Shown here one piece after another: positions 1 through 5,096 of a stretch of DNA of 5,096 nt. The stretch's first letter is position 1. Each line of letters begins with the position of its first letter. Location of the stretch: positions 1 through 5,096 of the forward strand of contig DGNI01000169.1 of the NCBI GenBank assembly GCA_002388885.1. The letters are read 5' to 3'. The DNA comes from Parvularculaceae bacterium UBA4496 (GTDB lineage: Bacteria; Pseudomonadota; Alphaproteobacteria; Caulobacterales; Parvularculaceae). Below the pieces are notes generated by a model. That model saw only the letters and a list, made by a program, of their open reading frames with translations. It had not been told where the DNA came from and ran no database searches. The translations under genes were made by a program, and so were the position numbers.

Positions 1-362
1 GCCGCGAGCATGCGCCCTGGGCGCTGCTCGATTTCGGCATCCGCTGCGTCATCGCGCCGAGCTTCGCCGACATCTTCTACAACAACTGCTTCCAGAACGG
101 CATCCTGCCCATCGTGCTGCCGCAGGAAGAAGTCGACAAGCTGATGGACGATGCGGAGCGTGGCAGCAATGCCGTCGTCACCATCGACCTCGAAGCGCAG
201 GAGATCCGCGGGCCGGATGGCGGCGTCATCAGTTTCGACATCGATCCCTTCCGCAAGCATTGCCTGCTCGAAGGTCTCGACGGCGTGGGTCTCACGCTCA
301 AGAAGGAAGCGGAGATCGCCACCTTCGAAAAGAAACTCGAAGCCGAACAGCCCTGGCTCTGA
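1..362 (+). CDS. leuD: 3-isopropylmalate dehydratase small subunit, C-terminal part (5' end outside window)
   Basis: LeuD pairs with the iron-sulfur subunit LeuC to isomerise 2-isopropylmalate to 3-isopropylmalate, the second dedicated step of leucine synthesis, in the cytoplasm. The window opens inside a codon, two bases before the first full one, and shows the last 119 residues of a protein usually about 200 long. The first visible residues, [12 protein letters not shown], belong to the conserved [10 protein letters not shown] loop of the aconitase swivel-domain family. They are followed by [17 protein letters not shown] and, near the end, GLDGVGLTL, both typical of LeuD. The stop is TGA at 360-362. 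No frameshift is seen in the visible part. The gene lies 34 bases upstream of leuB on the same strand, so the two are probably co-transcribed; leuC would be expected further upstream but cannot be seen. The assignment is secure; the start cannot be judged. Confidence 0.96.
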   Translation, partial: REHAPWALLDFGIRCVIAPSFADIFYNNCFQNGILPIVLPQEEVDKLMDDAERGSNAVVTIDLEAQEIRGPDGGVISFDIDPFRKHCLLEGLDGVGLTLKKEAEIATFEKKLEAEQPWL

Positions 363-396
363 CGATCCCTCGACCTCTCTCAGAAGAAGAAGCGTA

Positions 397-1503
397 ATGA
401 CAAGAAACATCCTCATCGTCGCCGGCGACGGCATCGGCCCGGAAGTCATGGGCGAAGTCGAGCGCGTCATCGGCTGGTTCAACGACAACCGCAAGTTCGA
501 TGCGAAGATCGAGAACGAGCTGGTCGGCGGCTGCTGCTATGACGCGCATGGCGTCGCGGTGACGGACGAGACGGTCGAGAAGGCGAAAAAGGCCGATGCG
601 GTATTGCTCGGTGCGGTGGGCGGGCCGAAATGGGACAAGGTGCCGTATGAGGGCCGCCCGGAAGCGGGCCTGCTGCGTCTCAGGAAAGACCTCGAACTCT
701 TCGCGAACCTCCGCCCCGCGCTCTGCTTCGCCGCGCTCGCCGATGCGTCGTCGCTGAAGCGCGAGATCGTCGAGGGCCTCGACATCATGATCGTGCGCGA
801 GCTGACCGGCGGCGTCTATTTCGGCGAGCCGAAGGAAATCACCGATCTCGGAAACGGCGAACGGCGCGGCGTCGATACGCAGGTCTATACGACCGGCGAA
901 ATCCGCCGCATCGCGGAAGTCGCCTTCGATCTCGCCCGCAAGCGCGGCAACCGCGTCATGTCGGTCGAGAAGCGCAACGTCATGAAGTCGGGCGTGCTGT
1001 GGTACGAGGAAGTGACGAAGCTCCATGGCGAGAAATTCTCCGACGTGAAGCTCGAACACATGCTCGCCGACAATTGCGCCATGCAGCTCGTGCGCAATCC
1101 GAAGCAGTTCGATGTCATCGTGACCGACAATCTCTTCGGCGACGTCCTTTCCGACATCGCCTCCATGCTGACGGGCTCGCTCGGCATGCTGCCGTCGGCC
1201 TCGCTCGGTGCGAAGGACGCGAACGGCAAGGCCTGCGCCATGTACGAACCGGTGCACGGGAGCGCACCCGACATCGCGGGCACGGGCGCGGCGAACCCGA
1301 TCGCCTCCGTCCTCAGTTTCGCCATGGCGCTCCGCTACACCTTCGAACTCGGTGCGGACGCCGACCTTCTCGAGAAAGCCGTCGACAGCGTTCTCGCCGA
1401 GGGCTTGCGCACCGGCGACATCATGCAGCCGGGCATGAAAAAAGTCGGCACGAAAGAGATGGGCGACGCGATCCTCGCGGCGCTCACCAAACTGAACGGA
1501 TAA
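397..1503 (+). CDS. leuB: 3-isopropylmalate dehydrogenase
   Basis: This cytoplasmic enzyme oxidatively decarboxylates 3-isopropylmalate with NAD+ to 2-oxoisocaproate, the last step before transamination to leucine. The 368 residues fit the usual 350-370. Visible motifs are GDGIGPEV (10-17), the substrate-binding arginine segment [16 protein letters not shown] (92-107; R94, R96 or nearby, and R106), [10 protein letters not shown] (134-143) with Arg134 and Tyr141, the catalytic Lys192 in VEKRNV, Asp225 in ADNCAMQL, and the family signature [19 protein letters not shown] (245-263) with metal-binding Asp249 and Asp253. [12 protein letters not shown] (284-295) and Asn300 form the NAD side. The EKRNVMKSG form, rather than the DKANVL common in other bacteria, points to the alphaproteobacterial branch. 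The open frame extends upstream to 151, but ATG 397 starts exactly at the family N-terminus and follows a purine-rich stretch (AGAAGAAGAAG, 383-393) that can serve as a weak ribosome binding site. Tartrate or isocitrate dehydrogenase relatives are less likely given the leuD neighbour. Confidence 0.97.
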   Translation: MTRNILIVAGDGIGPEVMGEVERVIGWFNDNRKFDAKIENELVGGCCYDAHGVAVTDETVEKAKKADAVLLGAVGGPKWDKVPYEGRPEAGLLRLRKDLELFANLRPALCFAALADASSLKREIVEGLDIMIVRELTGGVYFGEPKEITDLGNGERRGVDTQVYTTGEIRRIAEVAFDLARKRGNRVMSVEKRNVMKSGVLWYEEVTKLHGEKFSDVKLEHMLADNCAMQLVRNPKQFDVIVTDNLFGDVLSDIASMLTGSLGMLPSASLGAKDANGKACAMYEPVHGSAPDIAGTGAANPIASVLSFAMALRYTFELGADADLLEKAVDSVLAEGLRTGDIMQPGMKKVGTKEMGDAILAALTKLNG

Positions 1504-1523
1504 TTCGAAAAAGCCTGACCCGT

Positions 1524-1553
1524 TGGAGGACCGCTCCCGGCAGGCGGCCTCCA
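1524..1553 (+). other. Bulged GC-rich hairpin in the leuB-asd gap
   Basis: TGGAGG (1524-1529) pairs with CCTCCA (1548-1553). Directly inside, after one unpaired A at 1530, CCGC (1531-1534) pairs with GCGG (1544-1547), leaving a nine-base loop. The result is a ten-pair, almost all-GC stem between the leuB stop and the asd ribosome binding site. No run of T follows, so a standard intrinsic terminator is unlikely. A partial transcription barrier, or an mRNA stability or processing element that sets asd output relative to leuB, fits better. The upper arm includes GGAGG, which as paired RNA would be hidden. The pairing is seen directly; the role is inferred. Confidence 0.45.
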
Positions 1554-1556
1554 GAC

Positions 1557-1561
1557 AAGGA
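1557..1561 (+). promoter_or_regulatory. Ribosome binding site of asd
   Basis: AAGGA ends eight bases before ATG 1570 and supports that start. An ATG at 1562 lies between them but is out of frame with asd. The site begins four bases after the leuB-asd hairpin, so it should remain accessible when the hairpin forms. Confidence 0.6.
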
Positions 1562-1569
1562 ATGAGATC

Positions 1570-2592
1570 ATGGGCTACAAGATTGCCGTCCTCGGCGCCA
1601 CGGGCAATGTGGGCCGCGAAATGCTCAACATCCTCGCCGAGCGCGAGTTCCCGGCCGACGAGGTCGTGGCGCTGGCGTCGCGCCGCAGCCAGGGCACGGA
1701 AGTCTCCTATGGCGAGCGCAACCTGAAGGTGAAGGCGCTCGAGACCTACGACTTCGCGGGCACCGACATCTGCCTGATGGCGACGTCGGGCGCGCTGTCG
1801 GCCGAATGGGCGCCGAAGATCGCGGCCAAGGGCTGCGTCGTCATCGACAATTCGTCGCGCTGGCGGATGGACCAGGACGTGCCGCTGATCGTGCCGGAAG
1901 TGAATGCCGACGCCGTCACGCAAATCAAAAAGAACATCATCGCCAATCCGAACTGCTCAACGGCGCAGCTGGTTGTCGCGCTAAAGCCGCTCCACGATAC
2001 AGCCAAAATCAAGCGCGTCGTCGTCTCGACTTATCAGTCCACCTCCGGCGCCGGCAAGGACGCCATGGATGAGCTTTTCAATCAGACGAAAGGGATTTTC
2101 GTCAACGACTCGCCTTCTCCGGAAAAGTTCACAAAGCAGATCGCATTCAACGTCATCCCGCATATCGACGTCTTCATGGAAGACGGCTTCACCAAAGAAG
2201 AGTGGAAGATGACGTCGGAGACCAAAAAGATTCTCGATCCGAAAATCAAACTCACGGCAACCTGCGTGCGCGTGCCGACATTTGTCGGTCATGGCGAAGC
2301 AGTGAATGTCGAGTTCGAGAACCCCTTGTCGGATGACGAAGCGCGGGAAATCCTGCGCGAATCGCCGGGCATTCTCGTCGTCGACAAACGTGAAGACGGC
2401 GGCTATGTGACGCCGGTCGAATGCGTCGGCGAATTCGCCACCTTCATCAGCCGCCTGCGCGTCGACCCGACAGTCGATAACGGCCTCGCCTTCTGGTGCG
2501 TCTCTGACAATTTGCGCAAGGGCGCGGCGCTTAACGCCGTGCAGATCGCTGAAGTTCTTCTTAATCGCGGGATCTTGAAAAAGGCCGCCTAA
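1570..2592 (+). CDS. asd: Aspartate-semialdehyde dehydrogenase
   Basis: Asd reduces L-4-aspartyl phosphate to aspartate semialdehyde with NADPH, in the cytoplasm, at the branch point to lysine/diaminopimelate, threonine, methionine and isoleucine. The 340 residues match the family. The N-terminal Rossmann motif is GATGNVG (9-15). The phosphate-binding segment SSRWRM lies at 95-100. The catalytic cysteine is Cys129 in NPNCST, and Gln156 lies in TYQSTSG. Arg234 and the acid/base His241 are in RVPTFVGHGEA. The spacings Cys-Gln (27) and Arg-His (7) equal those of the E. coli enzyme (Cys135/Gln162, Arg267/His274). The sequence resembles the shorter form found in Gram-positives, alphaproteobacteria and Pseudomonas rather than the E. 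coli type; this is a judgement from motif wording. It follows leuB by 66 bases and may be in the same operon. Third-position GC falls from about 92% (codons up to 1920) to about 73% afterwards, by hand count. N-acetyl-glutamyl-phosphate reductase is excluded by the motifs. Confidence 0.97.
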   Translation: MGYKIAVLGATGNVGREMLNILAEREFPADEVVALASRRSQGTEVSYGERNLKVKALETYDFAGTDICLMATSGALSAEWAPKIAAKGCVVIDNSSRWRMDQDVPLIVPEVNADAVTQIKKNIIANPNCSTAQLVVALKPLHDTAKIKRVVVSTYQSTSGAGKDAMDELFNQTKGIFVNDSPSPEKFTKQIAFNVIPHIDVFMEDGFTKEEWKMTSETKKILDPKIKLTATCVRVPTFVGHGEAVNVEFENPLSDDEAREILRESPGILVVDKREDGGYVTPVECVGEFATFISRLRVDPTVDNGLAFWCVSDNLRKGAALNAVQIAEVLLNRGILKKAA

Positions 2593-2613
2593 CCAAATCG
2601 CACATTCCGGGTG

Positions 2614-2634
2614 GCTTCGCCGCTCCGGCGAAGC
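2614..2634 (+). other. Perfect 9-bp hairpin after asd
   Basis: GCTTCGCCG (2614-2622) and CGGCGAAGC (2626-2634) are exact inverted repeats around a three-base loop, CTC. One further G-T pair (2613/2635) is possible. The hairpin begins 21 bases after the asd stop. No T-run follows (next bases TATCGAACC), so if it ends asd transcription it does so without the classical U-tract. It could equally protect the 3' end of the leu-asd message or be a small dispersed palindromic repeat. The stem is certain as sequence; the function is inferred. Confidence 0.5.
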
Positions 2635-2661
2635 TATCGAACCGATGATCGGACCGCCCGG

Positions 2662-3585
2662 ATGACAGATCACAACAGAAATGATGCGGCGGAAAGCGCC
2701 CTGAAGCTCGGCCTTGCCGCCGGCGTCGTCGCCTATGCTGCCTGGGGCGTGATGCCCGTTTTCTTCAAGGAATTGTCGGGCGTCTCGGCGCTCGAAGTTC
2801 TTGCACATCGGATTTTCTGGTCTGTGCCTTTCGGCGCATTTATTCTTTTCCTGCGCAAGCAATGGCCGGAAGTCTTCGCCGCCTTTACCAGCAAACGCGT
2901 CATCGCCATGTTGGCGCTGTCGGCCGTCGCGATTTCACTCAACTGGCTGATCTATGTCTGGTCCGTGCTGAACGATCGTGTGCTTGAGGCAAGCCTCGGC
3001 TACTACATCAACCCGCTCATGTATGTGGCGGCAGGCGTCTTCATCATGGGCGCGAAGCTTCGCCGGGCGCAGATCGCTTCTGTCGGGTTGGCAACCGCAG
3101 GCGTACTCGTGCTTACTTTTGGCGCCGGCGTCTTTCCGTTTGTATCGGTTTCGCTTGCGGTCTTGTTCACGGCCTATGGATATATCCGCAAGACGACCAA
3201 TGTCGGCGCTATGCCGGGTCTTTTTATTGAAGTCGTCATGCTCACGCCATTTGCGCTTTTGTATGTACTTTGGCTGATGAACGCGGGTCAGGCGGCATTC
3301 ATGTCCGGCGCCGCGGGCAAAGACGCGCTTCTTATTCTCGCCGGCCCGGTCACCGTCATCCCGCTCGTTTGCTTTGCGTTAGCCGCCCGGCGGCTAAAGC
3401 TCTCCACACTAGGATTTCTGCAATATATCGCGCCAACGATGCAGTTCCTTTTCGGCCTGTACTATGGCGAGCCATTCACGCTTTATCATGGAATCTGTTT
3501 CGGCCTGATCTGGCTGGCGCTTGGCGTTTTCAGTTACGACGCTGTCCGCAAAAATAAGAAGCCTCGCGTCAGTCAAGCCGTTTGA
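2662..3585 (+). CDS. rarD: RarD-like EamA/DMT-family membrane transporter
   Basis: This is an inner-membrane permease of the drug/metabolite transporter superfamily, RarD branch. E. coli RarD was linked to chloramphenicol resistance, but the natural substrate is not established. The 307 residues compare with 296 in E. coli; the extra residues are a short polar N-terminus. Ten hydrophobic segments can be placed roughly at 16-36, 49-66, 79-99, 112-131, 136-153, 157-175, 185-205, 222-243, 247-267 and 274-293. Branch-typical stretches are AHRIFWS (48-54), NWLIYVWSV (94-102) followed by EASLGYYINPL (109-119), AYGYIRK (171-177), GPVTVIPL (228-235), LSTLGFLQYIAPTMQFL (247-263) and YGEPF (268-272). 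ATG 2662 is chosen because it gives the family N-terminus; a GTG at 2611 in the same frame would add 17 residues encoded by the hairpin. No good ribosome binding site precedes 2662. The 3' end overlaps the opposing thioesterase by 17 bases. Confidence 0.9.
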   Translation: MTDHNRNDAAESALKLGLAAGVVAYAAWGVMPVFFKELSGVSALEVLAHRIFWSVPFGAFILFLRKQWPEVFAAFTSKRVIAMLALSAVAISLNWLIYVWSVLNDRVLEASLGYYINPLMYVAAGVFIMGAKLRRAQIASVGLATAGVLVLTFGAGVFPFVSVSLAVLFTAYGYIRKTTNVGAMPGLFIEVVMLTPFALLYVLWLMNAGQAAFMSGAAGKDALLILAGPVTVIPLVCFALAARRLKLSTLGFLQYIAPTMQFLFGLYYGEPFTLYHGICFGLIWLALGVFSYDAVRKNKKPRVSQAV

Positions 3586-3985
3586 GGCTGCCGGAAAAGC
3601 TAAGAAGCGTTTTTCCTTTAGCGGTGACCAGCCCGCGGGCGAACAGCATGCGCTTGCCCACAGCCAGCGTTTCGCCGGTTGCCTCGACAAAGCACCCGGT
3701 GGGACCGGGCCGAAGAAACTCCGCGTTCATCGTTACCGTAACGCCGCGAAACGGCCCGACCTTGCGCCGGCAAATATCCCACAGCGACATGTCCGCAAGC
3801 GTCATCAACGCGCCGCCATGAATGACGCCGCCCAAATTCATGTGTTCCGATCTGGCGAAAAATCCGACGCCGGGCGTCGGACTTTCCTCGCGAAAATAAT
3901 AGGGACCAGCGCGGCCGCTGAACGTTTCCGTATGCGATTGCAGCGTCCAGCCTTCTGGCGGCGTAAAATCCGGTTCGTCATCCAT
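3569..3985 (-). CDS. PaaI-type hotdog-fold thioesterase
   Basis: This is a 138-residue single-domain protein of the hotdog superfamily, most like the PaaI/THEM2 group that hydrolyses acyl-CoA or aryl-CoA thioesters in the cytoplasm, usually as a tetramer. The diagnostic stretch is HMNLGGVIHGGALMTLAD (48-65). It contains Asn50, His56-Gly57-Gly58 at the start of the long central helix, and the probable catalytic acid Asp65. TVTMNAEFLRPGPTG (83-97) matches the following family strand, with Thr83 where many members have Ser or Thr. The C-terminal beta strands (FVEATGETLAVGKRMLFARGLVTAKGKTLLSFSGSLK) complete the fold, so the protein looks intact. The open frame continues upstream to a TTG at 4138, but ATG 3985 is preferred because the domain begins soon after it and the longer version would run into the divergent hydrolase gene. 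No strong ribosome binding site is visible. The substrate cannot be told from the sequence. The convergent overlap with rarD (3569-3585) leaves no spacer for a terminator. Confidence 0.85.
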   Translation of the reverse strand: MDDEPDFTPPEGWTLQSHTETFSGRAGPYYFREESPTPGVGFFARSEHMNLGGVIHGGALMTLADMSLWDICRRKVGPFRGVTVTMNAEFLRPGPTGCFVEATGETLAVGKRMLFARGLVTAKGKTLLSFSGSLKRLD

Positions 3986-4050
3986 GAAACAAGCATGACC
4001 CGTTACGATTGCCGCGACAACAACTAACCGCAGGGAGCAAAGCTGATAAA

Positions 4051-4066
4051 ACAGCTTGCAAGCTGT
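4051..4066. promoter_or_regulatory. Perfect 16-bp palindrome, candidate operator
   Basis: ACAGCTTGCAAGCTGT is identical to its own reverse complement across all 16 bases. It ends 25 bases before the hydrolase start and 65 bases from the thioesterase start. Its right half-site AAGCTG (4060-4065) recurs as AAGCTG at 4040-4045, exactly 20 bases (about two helical turns) upstream. This arrangement suits a dimeric helix-turn-helix repressor or activator acting on one or both divergent genes. No regulator gene is in the window, so which protein would bind is unknown. The palindrome is seen directly; the operator role is inferred. Confidence 0.5.
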
Positions 4067-4078
4067 CGCCGTAGATTT

Positions 4079-4083
4079 GAGAG
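4079..4083 (+). promoter_or_regulatory. Likely ribosome binding site of the hydrolase
   Basis: GAGAG ends eight bases before ATG 4092. It is a partial match to the anti-Shine-Dalgarno sequence at good spacing. It supports ATG 4092 over the upstream TTG at 4056, which lies inside the palindrome. Confidence 0.45.
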
Positions 4084-4091
4084 TAATTGAT

Positions 4092-5060
4092 ATGGATGAT
4101 TTTCCCGCGCCGCAAATGATCGCCGCCGGCGATACCAATCTCGCGATTTACGAAAGCAATGGCGACCACGAAGGCCGCAGCCCGCCGATCGTTCTCGTGC
4201 ATGGCTGGCCCGAAATCGCCTTCGCATGGAAAAACCAGATCCATACGCTTGCAGCGGAGGGATTTCGGGTGATCGCGTTCGACCTCAAGGGCTTTGGGAA
4301 TTCAGATGCGCCGAAAGATTCCGCTCTCTACGACGCGACGCACATCACCGCTGATTTTTGCGCGCTGCTCGATGCACTATCGATAGAACGGGCAATATTC
4401 TGCGGACATGACTGGGGCGGCGCACTGGTCTGGACCATGGCGCAGCGCCACCCCGAACGCGTGGCGGGCGTCATCGGCCTGTGTACGCCCGTTCTGCCGC
4501 GACCGCCGGCGCCGCCGCTGGCGATTGTCAAAAAGCGCTTCGGCGAGAAACATTATTTCGTGCAGTTTCAGGAGCCGAAAGTCCCGGAGAAACTTTTCGA
4601 AACCGATCCTGACCGTTTCTTTCGCCTGATGTTTCAAAGGCCGCCGCCGCGAGAGCGCTGGGCCGCGCTGGTTCCGCGTGTTTATGACCTGCCGGGGCGT
4701 TTTGAAAACGCGCCGCCGCCGTCGGATGATGACATTATCATTCCGGCGGCGGACATTCAGATCTACGCAAACGCCTTCAGGAAAAGCGGCTTTCACGGCG
4801 GCATGAACATTTACCGCAATATCGACCGCAACTGGGAAGACATGAAAGGGCGCGACGAAACCGTGCGGGCGCCGTCCTTATGGATTGGCGCGGAGCTCGA
4901 CCTGTTCCTGCCGCCTGAAAGCGCAGAGAAGATGGTCGAACTTGTTCCAGATCTCGAAAAACATGTCATCCAAGGCTGCGGCCACTGGATGATGTGGGAG
5001 AAACCGGATGAAGCAAACGCTTTAATCATAGACTGGCTGAAGCGCCGCTTTTCAGCTTAA
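4092..5060 (+). CDS. Epoxide-hydrolase-type alpha/beta hydrolase
   Basis: The 322-residue protein carries the full active site of the soluble epoxide hydrolase family, which opens epoxides to vicinal diols through a covalent ester intermediate, in the cytoplasm. The oxyanion-hole motif HGWP is at 37-40. The nucleophile is Asp107 in GHDWGG, the charge-relay acid is Asp270 in GAELDLFLP, and the general base is His298 in GCGHWMMWEKP. The lid supplies the two ring-opening tyrosines: Tyr155 in HYFVQFQEPKVPE and Tyr225 in DIQIYANAFRKSGFHGG, which line up with Tyr383 and Tyr466 of human soluble epoxide hydrolase; NIYRNIDRNW (239-248) follows as in that family. Asp as nucleophile plus paired lid tyrosines favours epoxide hydrolase over haloalkane or fluoroacetate dehalogenase or esterase. 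Proline-rich turns occur in the lid (PRPPAPP 136-142, RPPPRE 183-188, APPPSDDD 207-214). No signal peptide is seen. ATG 4092 is chosen over TTG 4056 for its ribosome binding site. The natural epoxide is unknown. It is divergent from the thioesterase gene. Confidence 0.9.
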   Translation: MDDFPAPQMIAAGDTNLAIYESNGDHEGRSPPIVLVHGWPEIAFAWKNQIHTLAAEGFRVIAFDLKGFGNSDAPKDSALYDATHITADFCALLDALSIERAIFCGHDWGGALVWTMAQRHPERVAGVIGLCTPVLPRPPAPPLAIVKKRFGEKHYFVQFQEPKVPEKLFETDPDRFFRLMFQRPPPRERWAALVPRVYDLPGRFENAPPPSDDDIIIPAADIQIYANAFRKSGFHGGMNIYRNIDRNWEDMKGRDETVRAPSLWIGAELDLFLPPESAEKMVELVPDLEKHVIQGCGHWMMWEKPDEANALIIDWLKRRFSA

Positions 5061-5096
5061 TTTGAGCAAAATATGCGCGCACGTTTGAGATAAATT
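5061..5096. other. Short 3' flank, nothing recognised
   Basis: These 36 bases after the hydrolase stop are more AT-rich than the genes. They hold no hairpin with a T-run and no supported gene start; any terminator for the hydrolase lies beyond the window. Confidence 0.5.

Larger units (their letters stand above)
3986..4091. promoter_or_regulatory. Divergent intergenic region between thioesterase and hydrolase
   Basis: These 106 bases separate the start of the - strand thioesterase from the start of the + strand hydrolase, so promoters for both genes should lie here unless they start inside the neighbouring gene. I cannot fit a convincing -35/-10 pair on either strand. TTGCAA (4056-4061), which reads the same on both strands, resembles a -35 box, but no good -10 follows at 16-18 bases in either direction. 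A palindrome and a further half-site occupy the hydrolase side. Confidence 0.5.

Noticed and set aside
151..396. Upstream extension of the leuB frame
   Set aside because: It would overlap leuD in another frame and encode a Ser/Arg-rich tail absent from LeuB; ATG 397 matches the family N-terminus.
298..1923. 541-codon open frame on the - strand, antisense to leuB and early asd
   Set aside because: It lies opposite two secure genes whose GC-ending codons suppress stops on the other strand. Its translation is rich in Arg, His, Asp and Ala without any recognisable domain.
1981..2862. 293-codon - strand open frame across late asd and early rarD
   Set aside because: Same mirror effect; it spans two unrelated well-supported genes and an intergenic hairpin, and has no family features.
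3593..3622. Possible terminator stem GGAAAA/TTTTCC after rarD
   Set aside because: Only six mostly A-T pairs with a long loop, inside thioesterase coding sequence, followed by just TTTA; too weak to call.
3521..4027. 168-codon + strand open frame opposite the thioesterase
   Set aside because: The - strand frame carries the hotdog motif and family length; the + strand translation resembles nothing and overlaps the rarD end.
4056..4091. TTG start adding 12 residues to the hydrolase
   Set aside because: The extension has no family support and lies within the palindrome; ATG 4092 has a plausible ribosome binding site.
3986..4138. N-terminal extension of the thioesterase with a hydrophobic stretch before a cysteine, resembling a lipoprotein signal
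   Set aside because: The residues before the Cys (TGHA) do not fit a lipobox, the start would be TTG inside the hydrolase gene, and the extension covers the palindrome-bearing gap.
5073..5093. Six-codon ATG mini-frame after the hydrolase
   Set aside because: Too short, with no ribosome binding site or context for a leader peptide.
1..5096. tRNA, rRNA, CRISPR array, transposon ends, phage or defence genes
   Set aside because: Scanned by eye on both strands; no repeat array, tRNA-like fold with anticodon arm, transposase motif or terminal inverted repeats were seen.

Overview
The window looks like ordinary chromosomal DNA from a GC-rich alphaproteobacterium. The signs are high GC with strongly GC-ending codons in the amino-acid genes, a LeuB carrying the variant EKRNVMKSG active-site stretch familiar from alphaproteobacteria, and the gene order leuD-leuB-asd. 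A Hyphomicrobiales or Parvibaculum-like host is a guess from general knowledge; nothing here fixes genus or species.

Left part (1-2592): the 3' end of leuD (isopropylmalate isomerase small subunit), complete leuB (3-isopropylmalate dehydrogenase) and complete asd (aspartate-semialdehyde dehydrogenase) lie head to tail on the + strand with gaps of 34 and 66 bases. LeuD and LeuB catalyse consecutive steps of leucine synthesis, and Asd supplies the aspartate-family amino acids and diaminopimelate. All three look intact where visible. A GC-rich bulged hairpin lies between leuB and asd, and a perfect 9-bp hairpin follows asd. Third-position GC drops sharply inside asd near base 1920.

Middle (2593-3585): a rarD-like ten-helix transporter of the drug/metabolite transporter superfamily on the + strand. 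Its start codon has no clear ribosome binding site and lies at the edge of a possible larger fold.

Right part (3569-5060): a small hotdog-fold thioesterase on the - strand, whose 3' end overlaps rarD by 17 bases, and a divergently transcribed epoxide-hydrolase-type alpha/beta hydrolase with a complete catalytic set. The 106-base region between their starts contains a perfect 16-bp palindrome plus a further half-site, the best candidate regulatory site in the window.

I see no RNA gene, CRISPR array, insertion sequence, phage gene or defence system. No clearly new biological system is visible. The points most worth a second look are the divergent palindrome, the two intergenic hairpins and the codon-usage step inside asd.
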